NCBI GenBank assembly: GCA_029844215.1
Contig: CM056733.1
Coordinates: 39,812,642 to 39,876,641 of the forward strand
Source of the DNA: Przewalskia tangutica
Lineage: Eukaryota > Streptophyta > Magnoliopsida > Solanales > Solanaceae
Direction of reading: 5' to 3'
DNA length: 64,000 nucleotides
Of this stretch, positions 56,977-64,000 are shown in pieces. The notes beneath the pieces were generated by a model. That model saw only the letters and a list, made by a program, of their open reading frames with translations. It searched no databases and was not told where the DNA came from. A program made the translations under genes and the position numbers. Every line of letters begins with the position of its first letter. Within the stretch, counting starts at the first letter, position 1.

Positions 56977-56984
56977 CTTTCTAA
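56977..56984. repeat. 8-bp TSD of the hAT element, right copy
   Basis: CTTTCTAA, matches CTTTATAA at 50725-50732 in seven of eight bases. Confidence 0.65.
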
Positions 56985-58212
56985 TATGCACAAGTTTAGA
57001 ACATTTCATCATTCATTGGTTCCATTATTTTTTTCCTTTAAAAAAATCATTGATTTCTGTGGCTGCTCATCACCATCTGTTACAGGTAGGTAAACTATTT
57101 ACTCTTTTTGTTTGTTGGTAGAAAGGATTCCTTCCATAACTCTCATACTGTTTGACTTTGTTTTTTCTTCATTTTTTGTTATGTATTTGTAACATTATTT
57201 GATAGTTATAAAATTAAGTAGATTATTAGTACGGAAACCTATAGAATACTTGAATCGGTTTTCGAATTTCCACGCGCTCTGATGGAATTACCTATTTGTT
57301 AATTGTAGGTAATCATTCTTTTTACTAAATTAATTATTTCATTGGATTTGTATGTATTCATGCTGTAGATTATCATGTCATTCCCTTTGTTGTTTTAATT
57401 GGGTCTATCCTGGGGGGTGATTTTTTAGTTAACTGCTTTGGCCAGACTAATAGCTTCTAAGTTATATTAATATAAGTGACCATCTACTGCTTTTCAGACA
57501 AATCCACTACTACTTCCATAAAGCGTTGACAATAGTATTGGCAGGTATCATGCTTTCGAAATTCTTCCATTATGAGAATGCGTTTCCCAAAAACCACTAC
57601 TACTTCCATAAGCCTCTTAAATTACTCAAGAGATTTCTACAATTTTTCTTTAGTGAATTTTGAACATTAATGCTTTGCAGGAATGACATCATGACGTCGT
57701 GCCTGGAAAATGAAGTATCCATAGAAGATGATGAAGCATGACTTGTCGATAGGGCACGCAGGATCTACTTTCTTTTCTCCGATATCTCATATCTTATTCA
57801 TAATATGTGCAAGTATCGACCTAATTTCATAGAGTCATTTGATCTTTTATGTAGGAACAATTGTCTAATATTTTTATTATAATTTAATTATTGTAATATA
57901 TATCCTGAGGTTATTTTGTTCAAAATAGGGTTATCCTATACGGGATAGATACTGCCATGATTATAGTATAAAATTAATCCTGATTTTAACTCAACCATAC
58001 AAAAGATAAAGTTTCAACCACAAGTGTTTAGTCTATAGATTTTAATCCTGATTATAACTCAACCAAACAAAAGATAAATCTAAGTCTTGCAAAATATCTT
58101 TGACATGAATTTTAAAAAGTCTTAAGTGCTTAGTGTATAGTTTTATGAATTAGAAAAAGACCATTTCATAATTAAGTAAAAAAAAAATTATGATCGCGCG
58201 AAGTAACAACAA
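56985..58212. other. Unassigned AT-rich DNA, possibly host intergenic or an old repeat
   Basis: No coding signal. Two small direct repeats are visible: 'ccactactacttccataa' (near 57505 and 57593) and 'aactcaaccaaacaaaagat' with a close copy (near 57981-58003 and 58052-58075). The second pair may be from an old miniature element. Confidence 0.3.
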
Positions 58213-58217
58213 CAATA

Positions 58218-58340
58218 TGTTAGAATATAGAAATGAACAAAGTAAATATGAAAATGAGAAATGTAACAACAACAACAATATGTTAGAATATGGAAATGAA
58301 CAAAGTAAATTGTCTTGCTGAGTCGATTGAATGAACAATC
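58218..58340. repeat. 63-bp direct duplication at the Copia LTR end
   Basis: TGTTAGAATAT...GAAATGAACAAAG starts at 58218 and again at 58281, each preceded by CAATA. It makes the LTR terminus ambiguous. Confidence 0.6.
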
Positions 58341-58935
58341 TATCCTTAAGATAATATTGCCCCGTATATTACTTTAAACGGTTTATTGGCAACTTATCTC
58401 CGAAGATAAAACAACAATAAAAAAAATGAGCAAAGGGAACTCAAGTGTTCGCTTAGGAAGAAAGATCTTTGAGTGTTTTGTGATTGCAAGAGAGGAAGAC
58501 AATTTCAGAGAATTGTTAAGTGTCAATGTATTGTTGCAAATGAGCCCAAGGCTCCATTGTATAGTGTGGAAAAGATGATCTTCCACATAGCCTAGTAATG
58601 ATTAATAAAGACCATGTAATAGTCTTGAATGTGGAGTTACAATTCAGCCAAATAATGGATGAATTCATGAGCCAAATAATGGAGAATTAATGCTCCAAAG
58701 TCAGCCTAAAAATCAGTTTTCGTTCTTCTCCAACAGTCTGAAACGTCCGCAGCGCCGCGACCCTGCTGGGTGGCGTCGCCGGTGCTGCTACATTTTTCAG
58801 ACTCGTTTCATCTTTTACACATTGTACACGTCTTCCCTTCATTTACCAACGTGAAACCATTGTCATTTGGCCAATAACTATCTATTATCTTACGTCTCAA
58901 ACAATTCGTACACGTACCAATATCTCTTCCATTAA

Positions 58936-58940
58936 GGAAA
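58936..58940. repeat. TSD GGAAA, left copy of the solo LTR
   Basis: Exact partner at 62705-62709. Confidence 0.9.
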
Positions 58941-59430
58941 TGTTACACCCCGTAGTTACAAGGTATGTATGTGAGGACGTACGTACGAGAATACAACATT
59001 TAGTTCGAAAAGGAAGAAAGATTTGTTTTTCCGACGGAAAATATTCCGAATCTCGTGAAGGAAAAATGTTTATTATTGGGAATTGGATTCTCAATTTTGG
59101 TATTTGGACTTCTTGGAATATAATAGAATTATGGAATTTTATTTCCAGAATTGGTCACGTGGGGCCCACAAGAGAAATTTACGGTTTTGTGGGGCCCACA
59201 TTATTTTCGAGATTTTGGCCATTATGAATGTTTTTGGGAGATAAAAATATTTTGGACGAGTAGGAGGGCGACACATGTCACCCCCATGTGGCCATGTTGG
59301 CCGAAATCTTGTGACAAGTGGCAAGCCAAGTGTCACAAGTCTTGTGTTGGACAAGTGGCTTGTGGGACCCACACACACTGGTCCCCAATCTCAACCACAC
59401 ACATTCTTGCATCCTAGCCCTTGGTTGTCT

Positions 59431-59438
59431 TATAAATA
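59431..59438 (+). promoter_or_regulatory. TATA box of the solo LTR
   Basis: TATAAATA in 'gttgtcttataaataca', about 490 bp from the LTR start. It could drive outward transcription into the flanking Copia sequence. Confidence 0.55.
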
Positions 59439-60158
59439 CACCCTTGTAGTGAAGACTTCGTCAACACTTAGATTAATTTCAAGACAAAATATACTCCATC
59501 CCCCCTTGTGTACTCTCGGCACCCCCTCCCTTTAGGCTTAGAAATTCTTCAAATGTTGTTGATAAATCCCAACACTTAAACCAAGTGTCCCTTATAGTAT
59601 TCTAAAGTTATCCCAACACAAAAATTCTGAAAATACTACGTTAATCCGATAGTCGCAAAGTGAAACCCTAAGGTGATCTTCATATTTTTGGATGAGGTGT
59701 TAAGAGAAGTTGGTTAGGAAATTCTAAGGGTTTCTTGGAGTGGATTGGAACGTGCGGAATAGGAGCTAAGATTCCTAAGGATCGACTTTTAATCATTGGA
59801 AAATTTTGGGCTTATCGAGGTAATGATCGTTGTCCTTCTATTGTAATTGAAGATTACATGTTGTAGTAGTTTATAATTGAGTATATGATATGTGGAAGGA
59901 AGGTTGGAAAGATTTTGACCTTAATAAGATGTTAAAAATCGAAATTGGCAGCCATTAAAATGGTTAAACATTACCTATTACTTGTTGACAGTTAATAACA
60001 AGTTAATATAACTTATATAAAGATTGGAATATAAGTTGGAATATTAAAGAAGTAATGAAACAAGTATTGGCATGCTAGCCGAGAAACTGGACAATTTTGA
60101 TTGTAGTAGTTGGCCAAGAACACCAACTAAAAGACTGAACTATTGGATGGTATTAGTG

Positions 60159-60275
60159 GACTGTATTTACATTGGACTGTCTTTACATTGGACTATGGAT
60201 TGTATTTACATTGGACTGTCTTTACATTGGACTATGGACTGTATTTACATTGGACTGTCTTTACTTTGGACTATG
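60159..60275 (+). repeat. 39-bp tandem repeat, 3 copies
   Basis: Units start 'ga(c/t)tgtatttacattgga' at 60159, 60198 and 60237. Each contains two copies of 'ttacattggact' or a close variant. Confidence 0.85.
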
Positions 60276-61399
60276 GACTGTTTTGTATATTGTGGGGTAG
60301 AATTTTACACGTCCAGTTAGGCGTGTAATCCCCTTTGAGTTGCTGATTTATTGCGCCTTAAATGTGGCAATTTGTTATTGATTTCGGGCCTTGAAAAAAG
60401 TGGAAAAGTATGTAGAAACAGGGGAAGTGCTGCTCAATTTTTCGTAGAATAAGAGACCTTATACTTAGAAATATTCTAGGAAGAATACTAGAAGTTGATA
60501 GACGTGTTATGGCTATTATAGGTGGATATTCTACGCGCGGCATACTCGACTTGGCTAGTGGATTAAGTCGAAGAGGTATGTGATTCTTTTCATCCTCTTG
60601 AGCATGATTGTTGTGAAATATATAGTACGGTAGACGTACGTGTGTTAAATGAATTTGGTTTCATTTTTGATGTCCTTGACTTGACTTCTAAATCTTAAGG
60701 GCCTTGAATTATTCTAAAAAGTTGTGAATCATTATTTGGAAAGAAATTGATACTTGGTTTTGAAAGAATAAGTTCTCTTGGTTTTCCAAATAAATGTAGT
60801 TGTTTTGAATTGATTAAAACATAAGTGTTATAATAGCTTTATGTGAAGTTAGTTATAACGACTTGAGGAGGATAAAAAAACGGTTTACTTACTTGATTTT
60901 AAGGGTCTTGTAAAGATTTTCTGAAGGTGTAGTAATTTGGTTTGAAAAGAAAACGTGTTTTGATACTACGGGTATTAGTATCGTGTGGATTTTACGTAAA
61001 AAATGATCTTTTTGAAAGAATTAAAGTATGTAGTACTTTGGGGTTAAAACCCGGATTGTTGGCATAAAATGAAACTACCTTGAGTTTATAAAATGGTGAA
61101 TCAGTTTACATGTTAATGAAAGTCTAGAAGTATGGTAATTTGCATGTGCTTGCTTGTGATAGCTTTGTGTGTGCAATGGTTGTATTCATATGCTACCGCG
61201 TCTCTCGATGGAGGGTCGGTCATCTTTTTATTTACTTGGACATACCGACACTATTGGGAGGCCCACGGGTATGCTTCCACTATATTGTTTCTGGACATGC
61301 CTGCATCGATGAAGAGTTCCGGGGGAATGCGGCCATGATGCGGGTTCATTTTTTCCCGGATGATAGTATTATTCCATGGACTAGCTCCCCATGAGGTTT

Positions 61400-61930
61400 A
61401 GTGACGCAGGAGGTACCTGGCAGTCATCCTTCGTACTTGCCCCGGTCATTGGCGTGATGCAGGAGGTACATGGTAATCGGTCTTCGTACTTGCCCCGGTC
61501 AGTATTATGGAGAAGTTTCGTGATGCAGGAGGTACCTGGTAGTTAGCTTTCGTACTTGCCCCAGTCAGCTATGTGATGCAGGAGGTACCTGGTAGTTAGC
61601 TTTCGTACTTTCCCCGGTCAGCTTCGTGATGCAAGCGACCATGCTTACACCGATGAGAGATTCCGGGGGCATGCGACCATGCTTTAGATACTCTCTCTGG
61701 TCATTTCTCGTGAGCGGCAGGCTTTGGTAGGCTGGCTTAAGATACTTGCCCCGGTCATATCTCGTGATACGGTAGGCTCTGGTAGTTGGCTTTCGTACTT
61801 GCCACGGTCAGTTTCGTGACGCAGGTGGTATCTGGTAGTTGGCTTTCGTACTTGGCCCGGTCAGTTTTATGATGCAGGCATGATCTGGTAGTTGTCTCTC
61901 CTACTTGGCCCGGTCAATTTTATGACGCAG
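61400..61930 (+). repeat. GC-rich tandem repeats of the solo LTR
   Basis: About eight imperfect units of roughly 55-65 bp: 'gatgcaggaggtacctggta' then 'gttagctttcgtacttgccc' then 'cggtcag'. They are clearer here than in the related tract of the three-LTR element (16710-17000). Confidence 0.8.
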
Positions 61931-62520
61931 GTGGGGTCTGGTGTTCGGGTACACATATTGGTGTTATATTATATCATGGACTGCCGGTAGTTAGGAAGGA
62001 ATTCCACGGGCACGCTTGATATTATGGGCATGAGACTCGTGGTTATATTTGAGTAATGATTTTTGAGGGCATGCGTCCCTGACTTGACATGACTGCTTAT
62101 ATTGTGAAATGGTCTTTTAAAAGATGAAATTGATTTTCATTACTCTTGTTGTTAACTGTGCTTTGTATCGTATTTTGGTTATCATACGGTCTCTGTTTTA
62201 TTATAGACTATTATGATTTCATTCTGATGCTTTCGATTTCACATACTTGGTACTGTTATCGACCTCCTTGCGGGCTGCGTTCATGCCGCAGGTAGAGGTA
62301 CACCGGTTGTTGATCCTCGCCCATAGGATCATAGTTCTGCGTTTGGGAAGCTCCGTTTCTCCGGAGGCTTATCTTTTGGTATGGTTCCCTGTCAGTGTAG
62401 GTACATGTACATTCAGGGGTATGGCGGGGCCCTGTCCCGTCATAGTTGTTATGTCAAACTCTTAGAGATCTGTAGTCCTGTTGTGAGTTGGGCTTGTAAA
62501 GGATGTAACTGTTCGGGTTT

Positions 62521-62521
<1 letters not shown>

Positions 62522-62556
<35 letters not shown>
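62522..62556. repeat. (AT)n microsatellite
   Basis: About 17 AT units inside the solo LTR, near its 3' end. Confidence 0.95.
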
Positions 62557-62559
<3 letters not shown>

Positions 62560-62704
62560 GAAAGGTGACCTTATTGGTTAGCCTGTTTCTTCTTTTATAT
62601 TGTTCCATGTCTATGAGTTTTATTCCGCTGAATTTCTCTGATGTATTATCACTAGGGTGCCCGGGGTAAGGCACCAGTTGCGGGACCGAGGTCGGGTCGT
62701 GACA

Positions 62705-62709
62705 GGAAA
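62705..62709. repeat. TSD GGAAA, right copy of the solo LTR
   Basis: Exact partner of 58936-58940. Confidence 0.9.
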
Positions 62710-62833
62710 TTACGATCATTGACAATTTATGTGCACGTGTGTGAAAACCATGTTTCCGACGTGCGGGGCCCCAATTATTCGAGTCATAATTAATAGGATA
62801 AACTTTATTCACATTTAGTAAATTTCCAACAAT

Positions 62834-63446
62834 CCTTGGAAGAGATTTTGGTGCACGCACATGGTGCCTTTCGGCAATCATACGGCGGATCGATGATGCA
62901 TCTAGAGAGGTAGCCGGAGCTTTGAACCTTCCATAGTAGAATACCATCGAACATATTTACTGCGCGGTGAACGTGATGTTTTGAACCGTCAGTATTTAGT
63001 ATATGTCAAGACAATGGTACCAACGCAACACCTTTCCTACTCAATCTTTCTAATATTTTTGTCCGTCGTGGGTCGTGGACACACTTAGATTCTTAAGTGC
63101 GTTTATTTGAGGCAGCCTGTCCTCACACTTAAATAGGTGGTCTTCTACAAGGTATCCTGCAATACCCCGCTACACAAGCGTTAGGAACCATTAAAAATTT
63201 CCCCAACCTATCCTCAAGTATTGAGGATCATTAAAGGTTTGGAAACTTATCCTTTACCCCTCTTACAGGTAGTAGTTTATGTCTATCACGGGAATGACCT
63301 TGGATTATGTTTCTTAAGAAGAAATCATTATCTGAAGTGCTCTTGCTTCCACCAAAGTGCTCAACTGAACCTTTACAGTTTAGTTTTCCCATTGAACCTT
63401 ATTCCTGGGATCTCTCTGTAAGGTTGGGTGTCCACTATATTGGTTC
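62834..63446 (-). mobile_element. 3' untranslated region of the second Copia element
   Basis: Lies between the Pol stop (63447) and the LTR (62833). It is collinear with 45261-45854, for example in the 'ggtagcgcgcaac'-like and 'cttaagaatc' blocks. No coding capacity. Confidence 0.55.
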
Positions 63447-64000
63447 TTATTGATTGGGTTTTAAGCCCATTCCCCTAAACAGGCAGTACATCTGATCTCT
63501 GGTCATTCCCTTCGTCAATGGATCTGTGATGTTTTCCTTTGATTTTACGTAATCAATGGAAATAACGCCCGAGGTGATCAGCTGCCTAACGGACTCATGT
63601 CTCCGTCGAATATGACGAGACTTGTCGTTGTACATAGAACTGCGTGCCCTTCCTAGAGCCGACTGACTATCGCAGTGTATCATTACAGAAGACACAAGTT
63701 TATCCCAACATGGGACATCCTCTAGAAAACTATGAATCCACTCAGCTTCTTCTTCCGATTTGTCTAAAGCGATAAATTACGACTCCATCATGGATTGGGC
63801 AATAAGTATTTATCGAGAGTATTTCCAAGAAACAGCTCCACCACCTATTGTAAAAATGTATACACCGGTGGACTTGATGTTTTCGCTATCAAATATCTAG
63901 TTTGCATCACTGTACCCCTCTAGTACAGCTGGATATCTTGAATAGTGTAACTCAAATTTTATTGTGAACTTCAGGAACCGTAGTACCCTATTCAACGCTT
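63447..64000 (-). pseudogene. Copia RNase H of the second Copia element, running off the window
   Basis: The minus-strand protein matches that at 44700-45260: SRYPAVLEGYSDAN-stop-IFD, STGVYIFTIGGGAVSWKYS, FIALDK, EEAEWIHSFLEDVPCWDK, then MIHCDSQSALGRARSSMY, RHIRRRHESVRQL, SIDYVKSKENITDPLTKG and GMGLKPNQ, stop near 63447. Stops after SDAN (fits TGG to TAG), after KYSR and within ES-stop-FIALD show it is inactive. The remainder lies beyond 64000. Confidence 0.85.

Larger units (their letters stand above)
58941..62704 (+). mobile_element. Solo long LTR inserted in the Copia LTR
   Basis: 3,764 bp, TGTTACACCCCG ... GGTCGGGTCGTGACA, flanked by GGAAA on both sides, with no internal region. TATA box at 59431-59438. 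Landmarks: GGGCGACACATGTCACCCCC palindrome (59266-59285), donor-like AGGTATGTG (60574-60582), hairpin GATACTA...TAGTATC (60962-60982), three 39-bp repeats (60159-60275), GC-rich repeats (61400-61930) and an (AT)n tract (62522-62556). It is related to, but clearly diverged from, the LTRs of the three-LTR element. Confidence 0.9.
58218..62833 (-). repeat. 3' LTR of a second Copia element, split by a solo LTR
   Basis: Minus-strand LTR from TGTTGGAAATTTACT (62833) down to about 58218. It is interrupted by 58941-62704 and one TSD copy, leaving about 847 bp, close to the 876-944 bp of the Copia LTRs at 30618 and 45855. Shared features are the start, the 'ggaagagatattggtac' block, a GC-rich CAGGGTCGCGGCGC motif (minus strand, about 58774-58750), a TATA-like 'tatacaatggagcc' and 'attatcttaagga'. 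The far end is uncertain because TGTTAGAATAT occurs at both 58218 and 58281. Confidence 0.65.

Noticed and set aside
60072..60328. Two overlapping open frames with 13-residue repeats
   Set aside because: Product of the 39-bp tandem repeat in the solo LTR, open in more than one frame.
62522..62556. (AT)n tract as a possible fragile or replication-related site
   Set aside because: A simple microsatellite of ordinary length with nothing else to support a function.

Overview
This window is gene-poor plant nuclear DNA made almost entirely of transposable elements inserted into one another. I see no intact host gene, rRNA, tRNA or CRISPR array. The host is a flowering plant, probably a eudicot. 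A Solanaceae origin is plausible from the style of the LTRs and from a 'gggaaaaggg' type repeat end near 50.6 kb, but this is a family-level guess only. Coding traces are all transposon proteins: Ty3/Gypsy Gag, protease, RT, RNase H and integrase, Ty1/Copia polyproteins, a hAT transposase, and a Ulp1-like peptidase relic.

Layout. 1-612: end of a minus-strand long LTR. 613-2012: 3' part of a Tat/Ogre-like Gypsy element. 2018-11370: complete non-autonomous element with LTRs of about 3.36 kb and target-site duplication (TSD) TTACG. 11644-30357: candidate CACTA DNA transposon with a Ulp1-like relic. It is split by a 15-kb element of form LTR-internal-LTR-internal-LTR (13977-29040, TSD GAGTA). 30618-46730: Copia element (TSD GAAAT/TAAAT) split inside its reverse transcriptase by a complete minus-strand Tekay-like Gypsy element (34828-44455, TSD AGTAC). 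47252-50290: internally deleted minus-strand Copia of Ale/Retrofit type. 50733-56976: hAT element with 8-bp TSD, split by a minus-strand solo LTR (51810-54827, TSD ATTAC). 58218-64000: minus-strand Copia whose LTR is split by a solo LTR (58941-62704, TSD GGAAA).

Six of these insertions belong to one superfamily of very long LTRs. Their LTRs begin TGTTA(T/C/A)ACCCCG, end in CGTGACA or a close variant, use an initiator-Met tRNA primer site, and have a purine tract preceded by a small palindrome. Only the 34.8-44.5 kb copy carries pol. The 2-11 kb and 14-29 kb elements carry Gag remnants only, so they would have needed enzymes from a pol-bearing relative.

The most interesting signals are the three-LTR element inside a single TSD, several short motifs and palindromes conserved among otherwise diverged long LTRs (including a consensus 5' splice site in a leader of about 3 kb), and a GC-rich U3 motif shared by Copia and Gypsy LTRs. 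Differences between sister copies are concentrated in CG/CHG-rich stretches. That pattern could be biological, but it could equally be consensus error at methylated cytosines, so frameshifts in the GC-rich parts should be read with caution. LTR ends were located by eye from the terminal motifs and TSDs.
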